This document shows, in pieces, positions 26,333 to 35,300 of a DNA stretch of 64,000 bases (the first letter of the stretch is position 1; every line of letters starts with the position of its first letter). A program made the position numbers and the translations under genes. Below the pieces are notes generated by a model, which had not been told where the DNA came from, ran no database searches, and saw only the letters and a list, made by a program, of their open reading frames with translations. Source of the DNA: Udaeobacter sp025935755 (GTDB lineage Bacteria > Verrucomicrobiota > Verrucomicrobiia > Chthoniobacterales > UBA10450); contig DASUKN010000075.1 of NCBI GenBank assembly GCA_036278715.1, positions 29,128 to 93,127 of the forward strand. The letters run 5' to 3'.

Positions 26333-27102
26333 ATCTACTGTCGTCGATGCGCCGGCAGCGCTTCCTTTTGAATTGCGCCCCCATTAGCGCGCGTCAACCG
26401 GCCGACCGTTCAATGCGCACGGCCTTGTCTCGTGCGGACGGCTCCGCGGAATTTACCGATCAACAAAAGTTCGATCGGGCTGTTGCGCAGGTGGTCCATC
26501 TGATAGCCATTCCGGCAGAATCCGCGGAGTGGTTCTCAGAAAAAGACGTGCTTCCAGTCGCGAAGCGGAGTTGGAAAAGCACGCTGCGCAATCCAGCGGT
26601 GTGGGCGATCAGCATCGCCGTTGTGGTGATCGCCGGGGTGTTCGTATTCAATTTCGTTAGTCATTTAAACGATTTCCCCGGCTCGAGGACGGCTCGCAAA
26701 TTGCTGGGAATCGCGGCTTCAACGCGACCGGTGATGCTGGATCCGGTGAATGCCGAAGCAGGAACGTTAAGCGACCTCTTTTTTATGAAACACGGCTTGG
26801 AACATTACGATGTTCCGGCGGAGTTCGCCGAGTTTGCCACAATTGGTTGTCGCGTTTTTGAAGACGACGAGTCGCGCCGTATCGCTCAAATTTGGGTCTC
26901 CGAGAAACGGATGCAGTTCTTTCTATTTCCCGCGGAGAGAGACACCAAGACCGGAGCAGTGCAGCGGTTTCCCGGCTGGCGCTATGTCCATCAGGAAGGG
27001 TGGACGGGTGCGGTGACCGAACACAGCGGCGTCTGCTTCATGGCTGCCATCCGCGGCGGCGACAAGGAGTTGGCGCCGTATCTTTCACAACCCAGGCAAT
27101 AG
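26329..27102 (+). CDS. Single-span membrane protein, putative anti-sigma partner
   Basis: A 257-residue protein. A cytoplasmic segment of about 90 residues is followed by one membrane span (about 92-111, VWAISIAVVVIAGVFVFNFV) and an extracytoplasmic domain of about 145 residues. No zinc-binding anti-sigma motif (HxxxCxxC) is seen. Its start overlaps the sigma-like gene's stop (ATGA), so translation is probably coupled. The assignment as anti-sigma rests on this context. The stop lies 3 bp before the minus-strand tRNA. Confidence 0.55.
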   Translation: MNLLSSMRRQRFLLNCAPISARQPADRSMRTALSRADGSAEFTDQQKFDRAVAQVVHLIAIPAESAEWFSEKDVLPVAKRSWKSTLRNPAVWAISIAVVVIAGVFVFNFVSHLNDFPGSRTARKLLGIAASTRPVMLDPVNAEAGTLSDLFFMKHGLEHYDVPAEFAEFATIGCRVFEDDESRRIAQIWVSEKRMQFFLFPAERDTKTGAVQRFPGWRYVHQEGWTGAVTEHSGVCFMAAIRGGDKELAPYLSQPRQ

Positions 27103-27105
27103 GAG

Positions 27106-27177
27106 TGCCAGGGGGGAGATTCGAACTCCCGACCAAGGGCTTATGAGTCCCCTGCTCTACCACTGAGCTACCCTGGC
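27106..27177 (-). tRNA. tRNA with CAU anticodon (Met or lysidine-Ile type)
   Basis: Read on the minus strand, acceptor GCCAGGG pairs with CCCTGGC. The D arm is GCTC-AGTGGTA-GAGC. The anticodon loop is CTCATAA (anticodon CAT). The T arm is GGGAG-TTCGAAT-CTCCC. The anticodon stem has one A-G mismatch next to the loop. Whether it is elongator Met or Ile2 cannot be decided by eye. No CCA is encoded. Confidence 0.9.
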
Positions 27178-27240
27178 TTTATTTGGGTGGGCAAACCTAG
27201 CGAATTTTTGTTGGACGACCAACTCCGAACGCTTTCGCGG

Positions 27241-27267
27241 CCTGCTTTACCACTGAGCGATCCGGGC
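27241..27267 (-). pseudogene. 5'-half tRNA fragment
   Basis: On the minus strand the piece GCCCGGATCGCTCAGTGGTA continues AAGCAGG and matches the first 27 nt of the neighbouring intact tRNA at 23 positions, including the whole D arm. No matching 3' half (T arm TTCGAAT, acceptor TCCGGGC) follows, so it is a remnant or a partial duplicate. It lies 63 bp upstream of the intact tRNA's 5' end. Confidence 0.65.
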
Positions 27268-27340
27268 GTGAGGCAGGAAGCTGAATCTCATCCCCCTGGT
27301 GTCAACGCACGCGAACGCGCGCACGCTTTGGACATTATTC

Positions 27341-27375
27341 GGCGTTGGACGTTGAGTGTTCGGCGTCGGACGTTT
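27341..27375. repeat. GTTGGACGTT-type short repeat, copy 2
   Basis: It matches the copy at 2864-2900 at 30 of 35 positions. As there, it ends a few bp before a coding start (GTG 27380). Confidence 0.6.
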
Positions 27376-27379
27376 CTGC

Positions 27380-28918
27380 GTGAGGCCGGACGCGCTTCGA
27401 AATTTCGCGGAAAGATTTTTCGCGCAGGGGAACTCCTATTGGCTGACGCGATTTGTCATTTTGCGACTGCTCGGGTTTGTATATGCGATCGCATTCCTGG
27501 TTGCGGCAAATCAACTCGTCCCGCTCATTGGCCAGCACGGGCTAACGCCCGCCACGCATTTTCTAAACGAAGTTCATAGTCAACTGGGCTCGCGAAGCGC
27601 CGGTATGCTGCGAGTGCCAACGCTCTTCTGGTTTGGAATCTCCGACCATGCGTTGTCGATCTTCTCCTGGGTTGGATTCGCGCTGTCGATCGTTGTTCTC
27701 GCCGGTTATGCGAACGCGATTTTACTGACGGTGCTTTGGGCGATGTACATGTCGATCGTTCACATCGGTCAGATTTGGTACGGCTACGGTTGGGAAATCC
27801 AGCTGCTGGAGACGGGATTTCTATCGATCTTTCTTTGTCCGCTTTTTGAGGTCCGCCCCTTTCCGAAGTCCCGGCCGCCGATCCTGGTGATCTGGCTTTT
27901 TCGCTGGCTCGGGTTTCGCATCATGTTTGGCGCCGGTCTCATCAAACTGCGCGGCGACTCCTGTTGGCGCGATCTGACGTGCCTCTACTATCATTACGAG
28001 ACGCAGCCGATCCCGAACCCGATCAGTCGCTATCTCCACTTTGCCCCGCTTTGGTTCCATAAACTTGAAGTGCTTTGGAATCACGTCATTGAATTGATCG
28101 TCCCCTGGTTTTCTTTCGGTCCGCGAGCGGCCCGGCACATCGCCGGCGTTTTGCTGGTCACGTTCCAGATTTTTCTCATCATCAGCGGCAACCTATCGTT
28201 TCTTAATTATCTCACCATCATTCCGTTTCTCGCCTGCTTCGACGACAGCTTCCTTAGGCGTTTTCTGCCGCGATCGGTCGTGAGGCGCGCACAGGAAGCG
28301 GCTCAGGATTATCAGCCGTCGCGCATCAACAACGGCATTGCTGTTGCGGTAACTGTTATGGTGATCTGGCTCAGCATACCGACGGTGCTGAATCTGGCGT
28401 CCGGCCGGCAGTTGATGAATTACTCGTACGATCCCCTCGATCTGGTGAACACCTACGGCGCATTCGGGACCGTTGGGCGCGAGCGCGATGAAATTATTTT
28501 CGAAGGGACAGACGACGCGCTGATTACCGGCGACACAAAATGGAAAGAGTACGAGTTCAAAGCCAAGCCTGGCGACCCGAACCGCCGCCCGCCATTCATT
28601 GCTCCATATCAGCCGCGGCTTGATTGGCAAATCTGGTTCGCCGCGATGTCATCGCCTTCCCGGTATCCGTGGACGCTCCATTTTGTTTGGAAACTTTTGC
28701 ACAACGATCGTGACACGTTATCGCTCATCGCAAACAATCCGTTCCCCGATGCGCCGCCTCGTTACATTCGAGCGCGACTTTATCGGTACCAGTTTGCCCC
28801 GATTGGCGACAAATCGTGGTGGAAACGCGAACCAATCGGAGAATGGCTGCCGGTGCTCTCTGCTGACAATCCGCAGTTTCGCAGGTTGCTTGAGTCGATG
28901 GGCTGGGTTGATGAGTAA
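27380..28918 (+). CDS. Lipase maturation factor (LMF1)-like membrane protein
   Basis: About 512 residues with 6-8 membrane spans in the first 330 residues and a soluble C-terminal domain. Matching features are YWLTRFVILRLLGFVYAIAF, GWEIQLLETGFLSIF, FRIMFGAGLIKLRGD, CWRDLTCLYYHYETQPIPNP and, in the C-terminal domain, WKEYEFKAKPGD and RQLDWQIWFAAM-like text. These mark the LMF1 family (PF06762), known in animals for lipase folding and widespread but uncharacterised in bacteria. A GTG at 27356 is in frame but lies inside a repeat, so GTG 27380 is preferred. An SGNH hydrolase gene follows 48 bp later. Confidence 0.86.
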   Translation: MRPDALRNFAERFFAQGNSYWLTRFVILRLLGFVYAIAFLVAANQLVPLIGQHGLTPATHFLNEVHSQLGSRSAGMLRVPTLFWFGISDHALSIFSWVGFALSIVVLAGYANAILLTVLWAMYMSIVHIGQIWYGYGWEIQLLETGFLSIFLCPLFEVRPFPKSRPPILVIWLFRWLGFRIMFGAGLIKLRGDSCWRDLTCLYYHYETQPIPNPISRYLHFAPLWFHKLEVLWNHVIELIVPWFSFGPRAARHIAGVLLVTFQIFLIISGNLSFLNYLTIIPFLACFDDSFLRRFLPRSVVRRAQEAAQDYQPSRINNGIAVAVTVMVIWLSIPTVLNLASGRQLMNYSYDPLDLVNTYGAFGTVGRERDEIIFEGTDDALITGDTKWKEYEFKAKPGDPNRRPPFIAPYQPRLDWQIWFAAMSSPSRYPWTLHFVWKLLHNDRDTLSLIANNPFPDAPPRYIRARLYRYQFAPIGDKSWWKREPIGEWLPVLSADNPQFRRLLESMGWVDE

Positions 28919-28966
28919 CGTGCCGGCATTCTACCGAACGGGGTGAGTGCAAATTAAACAGGGTGA

Positions 28967-29983
28967 ATGAAAGCTGCTCCATTTGTCAGCGCTAACTTTT
29001 TGGAGCGCGTCGCTGACCCTGGCTCACCTTTGCATCTCGATTATTTGGCGTACCGGGATGGAAGAATTACCCGTGCGGAGTTGGTTCGCCGGCTGCCGCA
29101 TGTTGCCATGATCGGCGACAGCGTTTGTCTGGACATTTACATTTCGTCGCCATGGAACACATTCTGGCGCGCACGCACGTGCCGCGGAAAGAACTGGTTT
29201 CTTCATCTTGATGATGCTCCATGCGTTTGCAGTGTTTCGAAAAGTTTGGAGGCAATCACACCATTCGTCGCGATCGAATTCGCCGGGATTGGTGCGCTCG
29301 TCGATCATGAACATGGGCGTCCAAATCTTTCCCGGCGGATTCTCGGGACGCGCAATTTCTCAGGGCAAATCAATGAATTGGTGCGGGCGCGCCGGTTTCC
29401 TGATCTGACGCTGATTTCGATTGGACACAATAATGTCGATTGGGCATGGCGCTGTCCGACGCACGAACTCCATACGCCTGACCAGCGCTTGCAACGATTG
29501 AGCAGGGAACTTCGGGAGAATTACGCGCGCGAGCTGCGACGCTTGCTCGAGCGTGCGCATGTCCAGAAACATCGCGTGGCAATTGTGGTTTACGGGCTGA
29601 TTAACTTCGGATCGTACTTCGAAGGTCGCGAAGCCGCAGAACGTCTTAAACAATCAGACACAACTCTGTATCGGCATCTGGAAACGACATACAAACATTT
29701 CGTCTCATTTCATCCCACATACCGGCATGATTTGATTCGGCTGGCATCGATGGTGAACCAGGAGCTATTCAAAATGGTAGAGACTTTCAATTGCGAAGTC
29801 CTCCAATACGACGAGCACATTCAGCTGCGATATTCCGATGCCCTGGCGACGGCGAATCTCAATCGCGCGGAACTATTGCATCCTATCGATGGCTGGCATG
29901 CGTCGCTGCAAGGACATAACGTTCTCGGCGAAGCGGCATTCAATGATCTTCGACCAAGCTTGGACTTCCTGGATATCCGTTGA
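28967..29983 (+). CDS. SGNH/GDSL-type hydrolase-like protein
   Basis: A 338-residue protein. Block I is VAMIGDSVCLD (nucleophile S52), block III-like SIGHNNVD (near 146; N replaces the usual GxND order), and block V DGWHASLQGH near 300-310 with the D-x-x-H catalytic pair. No signal peptide is evident. Family members are esterases or acetyl-hydrolases; the substrate is unknown. It follows the LMF1-like gene closely, and since LMF1 assists folding of secreted lipases, a client relation is tempting but unproven. Confidence 0.72.
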   Translation: MKAAPFVSANFLERVADPGSPLHLDYLAYRDGRITRAELVRRLPHVAMIGDSVCLDIYISSPWNTFWRARTCRGKNWFLHLDDAPCVCSVSKSLEAITPFVAIEFAGIGALVDHEHGRPNLSRRILGTRNFSGQINELVRARRFPDLTLISIGHNNVDWAWRCPTHELHTPDQRLQRLSRELRENYARELRRLLERAHVQKHRVAIVVYGLINFGSYFEGREAAERLKQSDTTLYRHLETTYKHFVSFHPTYRHDLIRLASMVNQELFKMVETFNCEVLQYDEHIQLRYSDALATANLNRAELLHPIDGWHASLQGHNVLGEAAFNDLRPSLDFLDIR

Positions 29984-29993
29984 CTCTCATTAA

Positions 29994-30097
29994 CACCGCG
30001 CTTCAGCGCGGTGCCGCGACCCGGCTGAGTGCTAAAGCCGTTTAAACGGCTTACTGCAACTTTAGTTTGCCGGCATCACGTGGCTAAAGCCAGGTGT
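29994..30097. repeat. REP-like cluster of three hairpins
   Basis: Three adjacent palindromes lie in the 148-bp convergent gap: CACCGCGC-TTCA-GCGCGGTG (29994-30013), the 18-nt perfect palindrome AAGCCGTTTAAACGGCTT (30035-30052), and CACGTGGCT-AA-AGCCAGGTG (30077-30097, one mismatch). This is the layout of REP/BIME elements. No RAYT transposase is in the window. It may also end transcription from both sides. Confidence 0.75.
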
Positions 30098-30131
30098 TGA
30101 TGATATCAGAGCGATCGTGAGTTGCTACGCT

Positions 30132-31958
30132 TCACAGATCGCCGCGTTGTTTCAGGCGCGCGATGGTTTCCGGCATCATGCGATGACCGAAATGTCCTTG
30201 TCTCACCCGTAACAATTCCGAGCCGCGCCACGTTCGGTGGATTGCTTCGATTTCTGCGGGTGGAGCAATCGAATCGAACTCCCCGGTGACGAACAGAATT
30301 CGTTTTGGATCGCATGCCGGCCTGCCGTGCAAAGGCGAGCTCAGGTGAAAATGCCGCGCAACCATGGCGCGCTCGACGTTTGCCTGAACCAGTTCGCGTC
30401 GAAGGCGGCGCGCCGCAGGGCTCTCCCAGATAGCGTGCTCCACGTTTACGATGGGCGACATTAATGCCACAAACCGGAAATCGCTCTCGACGAGCGTCAG
30501 CAAAGCGCCAACCCATCCGCCGTAACTGGTGGCCAGCACACCAAATTCGCGACAGCCGTGTTCTCGCAGCGATTCGATTATTTGCCGCACTTCGATGACA
30601 CCCTGACGCAGGGCTTCCGCGTTGCGAACCAGGTCCGGTGTGATCGCGAGTTCGCCATTCCAGTAACCAGTAGGAACACGCGAAAAATGGTACGGCAAAT
30701 GAACAAAACATGCGTTCCAGCCGATCTTATTGAATCGCTCCGCCCAGCGGTGATGCCCCACCGGACTCGATGACATCAACGCGTGCAGCAAAAACACTGT
30801 CGGTGCTTCGGTCCAACTGTATGAATTAGTTCGGAAGAAATCCGCGCGCGCAGTATTGTTTGCCCCGAAAGCTGTTTTGATCGGGCTGCGCCACGACAAC
30901 GTAGTGATTGGTCCATCGCCGTTCCCATTCACGGACGGCTTTGAATCTGATCCACCATTGGTCGCGATCTGTGGCGGAGAAACATAGTATTCATGTGGCG
31001 AGAGTCGCTCGCAGGCTATCAGGTAACGCTCCATGTGTTGTCGACTGTCGCCATTCAGCGGGTGACGCCGATGAAGCCAGTTGATCGATGCGCAGAGCAG
31101 CGAATCTACGGTGGTCGCCGTCGCACGACGTAATCCGTCATTCCGAGCGAAGCGAACCGAAGTCGATGAATCCCGCGATGTTGCCGGTTCATCCTGCAAC
31201 GGGCTTTGACAGTCTGGCCTCGCGGACCGCGTCCGCTGCGTTGCAGCTCGACGCTGCTCAGGATGACGGCGTGATTCGGTGCGTTCTCGCGGCGACTGTG
31301 GCAGATCATCCGTCGTCAGATGAAATTTTTCTCGCAACTCAGCGTAAAGATTTTTGAAAGCGGCAGCCAATTCGGATTCGATTCGTTCACGCGCATCAGA
31401 CTTCTGAAGTCCTGCAGAGGCTGAGATCGGTTTTCCAAACGCAAGCCACACCGGTGTGCGCCGGAGTGGCAGCCACTGTTTCTTCAAATAAAACCGATCT
31501 GTACCGAGGACGACGCACGGCACAATGGGAACATTTGAGATCTGTGCGAGCGTCGCTACGCCGGCACGGAGCGGTGCGCCTTCGAGCAAAGAACGCACCC
31601 CGTCGCGAATGCCGCCCTCAGGAAAAATCCCCACGATACGTCCACGCTTTAGCCGATCGATTGCAGTACGAATCGTTTTTAGATCGGCGCGGTCCCGCTC
31701 TGCCGGGAACGCATCGATTGAGCGCAGAAATAAACGGAGGGCCGGCGGTCGAAAAAATTCGGCCATAGTCATCCAATCAATCTTCCGGCGAACGTTCAGG
31801 CCTATCAGGAATGGGTCGAAGTGACTGATGTGATTTGAGGCGAGCAGAAAACCTCCGGTACGGTTTACGTTTTCACGCCCAAGGACATAAACACGCGCGA
31901 CACAGTCAAACACCAATTTCACCAACAACTTGCCAGCGAGGTACACGGCCGTTTTCAT
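30132..31958 (-). CDS. Fusion: 1-acylglycerol-phosphate acyltransferase domain + alpha/beta hydrolase domain
   Basis: A 608-residue protein. Residues about 1-215 are a PlsC-type acyltransferase: SNHISHFDPF gives the NHxxxxD motif (about 42-48) and IFPEGGIRDG the substrate-binding FPEG motif (near 113). Residues about 215-335 are a low-complexity linker. Residues about 340-608 look like an alpha/beta hydrolase with nucleophile segment LATSYGGWVG, a late acid VTGEFDSIAPP and histidine QGHFGHRMMPE. Residues about 230-274 are encoded by a dispersed hairpin repeat (31135-31269) that is 135 bp long and so keeps the frame. A membrane phospholipid-remodelling role is inferred. It is convergent with the SGNH hydrolase gene. 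Confidence 0.82.
   Translation of the reverse strand: MKTAVYLAGKLLVKLVFDCVARVYVLGRENVNRTGGFLLASNHISHFDPFLIGLNVRRKIDWMTMAEFFRPPALRLFLRSIDAFPAERDRADLKTIRTAIDRLKRGRIVGIFPEGGIRDGVRSLLEGAPLRAGVATLAQISNVPIVPCVVLGTDRFYLKKQWLPLRRTPVWLAFGKPISASAGLQKSDARERIESELAAAFKNLYAELREKFHLTTDDLPQSPRERTESRRHPEQRRAATQRTRSARPDCQSPLQDEPATSRDSSTSVRFARNDGLRRATATTVDSLLCASINWLHRRHPLNGDSRQHMERYLIACERLSPHEYYVSPPQIATNGGSDSKPSVNGNGDGPITTLSWRSPIKTAFGANNTARADFFRTNSYSWTEAPTVFLLHALMSSSPVGHHRWAERFNKIGWNACFVHLPYHFSRVPTGYWNGELAITPDLVRNAEALRQGVIEVRQIIESLREHGCREFGVLATSYGGWVGALLTLVESDFRFVALMSPIVNVEHAIWESPAARRLRRELVQANVERAMVARHFHLSSPLHGRPACDPKRILFVTGEFDSIAPPAEIEAIHRTWRGSELLRVRQGHFGHRMMPETIARLKQRGDL
31135..31269. repeat. Dispersed hairpin repeat, family A, translated within a gene
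   Basis: The ends CCGTCATTCCGAGC and GCTCAGGATGACGG pair at 12 of 14 positions. The length of 135 bp equals 45 codons. The repeat lies inside the acyltransferase-hydrolase gene (minus strand) and encodes part of its linker. Related copies are at 4221, 8517, 43722 and a partial one near 55791. Confidence 0.75.
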
Positions 31959-32076
31959 CTGTACATCTCGAATTGTCGAGGGACCTTCCCGATCGAAAAG
32001 TTATTTTTTCCGGCTGATTGAATTTTTGAACGTGGTATTGTGTTACCGGTTCCAAAGCAGTTGTCGGTCAGAGTCT

Positions 32077-32370
32077 ATGAAACCGAGGAGTCCTTCCACG
32101 GGCGGCAAGGGACGCTTTCCGCAGACGGAGTATTTTTTTCATTCGGGTTTTGGTCGATGGAACGGCCATTTTTGGTCTTCAGACGGAGACGATAGATCGC
32201 GGTTCAGAAATCTTTTCGATCTCGGACGTGAATACCGCCTTGAAGCGGCACGGGAACGTGCACGGGAGATGGCCGCGTTTGCTGTCATTGTCCTCACTTC
32301 CGCCTGGCCGGTGGTTTACATGATCGTGACGGTCGTGAAATTGCTCAGCAAAGGGCGGCCGTTGACCTGA
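32077..32370 (+). CDS. Hypothetical small membrane-anchored protein
   Basis: 97 residues from ATG 32077. A soluble, aromatic and Arg-rich N-terminus (FHSGFGRWNGHFWSSDGDD) leads into an Arg/Glu-rich helix and one or two C-terminal membrane spans (about 68-90, AAFAVIVLTSAWPVVYMIVTV). No known domain is recognised. An in-frame start at 31930 would add 49 residues overlapping the promoter side of the divergent fusion gene. It is convergent with putA. Confidence 0.5.
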   Translation: MKPRSPSTGGKGRFPQTEYFFHSGFGRWNGHFWSSDGDDRSRFRNLFDLGREYRLEAARERAREMAAFAVIVLTSAWPVVYMIVTVVKLLSKGRPLT

Positions 32371-32390
32371 TCCTTGCGCTGTTCGAACCC

Positions 32391-35300
32391 TTATTTTCGC
32401 TGTTTAGGCCAGAGAAATTCGTCCCGATACTCCGGCGATTTTTCCGGAGCGAATCCGTGGCGGCTAATGTTTTCGGTCACTACCCGCGGCACCAGAAAGT
32501 TCAAAAGATAATCTTCCCCGCCGGCCTTGGTACCGCCGCCGCTCATTTTAAACCCACCAAATGGATGACGGCCAACGATCGCACCCGTGCACGAGCGATT
32601 GATATAAACGTTGCCGGCTTCCAATCGGGCTTTAACCCGCTCGATATTATCCGGGCTGCGCGAGAAGAAGCCGCCGGTCAATGCATAGTCGGTTCCGTTC
32701 GCGATTTCGAGCGCTTCGTCCAGATCGCGCGCTTTCAGCACACTCAGCACCGGGCCGAAGATTTCTTCGCGCGCGATGCGCATGTTCGGTTTTACATCCG
32801 TGAAAATTGTCGGTGGAACGAAATATCCATGCGGCGGGACTTCCTTTGCCTGGTAAGCAAGTTTAGCCTCTTTTTTCCCGATCTCGATGTATTGCAGGAT
32901 GCGCCGGTACGCGGCTTCATCGATAACAGGACCGACCATGATGCCTGGCTCCGCGGGATTGCCGACTCGCAGACTGGCTGCTGCCGGAATTAAACGTTCC
33001 ATCACGCGATCGTAATTTTCTTCCAGCAGAATCAGGCGCGCCAGGGCGGAGCACTTCTGTCCCTGAAAGCCAAATGCCGAGTAAATGGAATACATGATCG
33101 TCTCGTCGAGATCTGCGTCGGCATCAACGATCATCGCATTTTTGCCGCCCATCTCGCAGATCACTCTTTTCAACTCGCGCTGACCGGGCCGTGTGATCCC
33201 GGCAGATTCCCAGATTTTCAGTCCGACTTCACGCGAACCAGTGAACGCGATTAAATCGACGTCTTTGTGATCGACCAAATGCGCGCCGATGACCGAGCCC
33301 TGCCCCGATAAGAAATTCAATACGCCGGGTGGAACGCCTGCTTCTTCGAACACCTGCATCAGCATGGCGCCGCAGACAATCGATTGTTCGGACGGTTTCA
33401 TGATCACGGCATTGCCGGTAACCACTCCAGCCGCCGCCATGCCGCAGAGAATTGCGATTGGAAAATTCCAGGGCGCGATTACGAACGCCACGCCGCGCGG
33501 CAAGTAATGATGATAACTTTCCTCGCCAGGCACCTGTTGCGTGAGCTTGGGCCGCCCGAGTCGTCGCATTTGCTGCGCGTAAAACGTGCAGAAATCGATC
33601 GCCTCGCGGATATCGCCGTCGGCTTCGGCCCATGGTTTGCCAACTTCAAAAATTTCTACTGCCGAAAGTTCGAAGCGCCTGCGTTCCAGGATCTCCCCTA
33701 CGCGCTCCAGCAACCGCGCCCGCTCCTCGACAGGCGTCCATCGCCATTTCTCGAATGCCGCGCGCGCAGCTTTAACAGCACGTTCGGCTTCATCGATGCC
33801 AGCCTCGGTTCCGTACCCGACAATCTCGGTCGGCTCGGCTGGATTCACCGAAGGCGTCAGATTGTCGGTGAAAACTTTTTCGCCTCCGATGTACAACGGA
33901 TATTTTTCGCCCAAGCGCTTTCGCACGTCGCGCAAAGCACTTTGCATTTTGTCCTGACTGTCTTTGTAAATGAAACTCACAAGTGATGCGTTTCGGAAAC
34001 TATGGCCAGCTGTTGCGTTAAGTGAAGCATCATTTTTTTGATCCGATCCACTGGAGCGGCTGGGAGAGCCAGTATCTGTTGCAGCCGCGGATTTGATCAG
34101 CTCTTCTGGATCACGCAGCAACTCTTTCGCTGGCACGTTTTCGGCGAATTTCGCGCGCAAAAATCCTTCGTTCGAGGTGTTCTCGAGCAGGCGTCGAACG
34201 AGGTAAGCCATACCGGGCAGCAATTCACCGATCGGGCAATATTCCCGGACCCGATATCCCATTTCCACCAGTGCGCGTTTGATCGGACCCGCCATCCCGT
34301 AAAGCAGTTGGAATTCGAATCGGCCCGGATCAATGCCGAGTTCATCCGCGACTGCTTGCGCGTGCGCGATGCTCCGGACGTTATGCGAACCAAATGCCGG
34401 AGTAACGATGGAATTATTCTCGAAAAGCACGCGCGTAAGCTTTTCGAAATTCGCGTCGCTCTCTGGCTTCTGAAGAAACACCGGAGGATTCGATCCGTTC
34501 TGGCCCGATTTCGTTGTTTCGTAATCCCAATATGCGCCTTTCACCAGGCGAACTGCGAAACGGGTGCCGCGCGCGCGACCCCATTCAATCAAGTCGCGCA
34601 GATCGTCCTCTGAGTCGCGCAAGTATGCCTGGACCACGATCCCGGCATGGGGCCAATCCTTGAACTCTGGTTCGATCAAAATGGATTTGAACAGCTCAAG
34701 AGTCATGTTTTTGAGCGCGTAGCTCTCCATGTCGACATTGATAAATGCGCCTAGCTCGCGTGCCCGGCGAAAAAGCGGCCGAAGTTTGGTGCTGATATGT
34801 GCGATCGCATCCGCTGGAGCAGCGGGACTAATTTGCGAATACAGGGCAGATATTTTGACCGACAGGTTTACGATCGGAAAAAGTTCCTGGTTTTTTCCAA
34901 GCGGATCGGACCAGCTTCTGGTTTCGCGCGCCAAATGCTCGAGCAAATCGCCGTAAATTGCTGCGTACTCATCCGCCTCGGCTTCGCTAACCACAGCTTC
35001 GCCGAGAATATCGACCGTGAACCCGATTTTTTGCGCGCGTCTTTTACGCAATGTCGGTATGACATCATTGGAATTTCGTCCCGCAATAAATCGGCGAGCC
35101 ATTTCGGAAACATTCCACCGCAGAATCGGAGCGCTTATCCACGGGACGAGGCGAGCTGCACGAATCCCCGCGCCAATCAGCGGGGAAAAACCATTGTGAT
35201 CATTGCTGAAATATTCTTCGAGATGCTGAATGATCTCGCTTGACCGGCGCAGTGACGGCAGAACTGCGACAAACTGAAACAGTTGCGTTTTAAACCGCTC

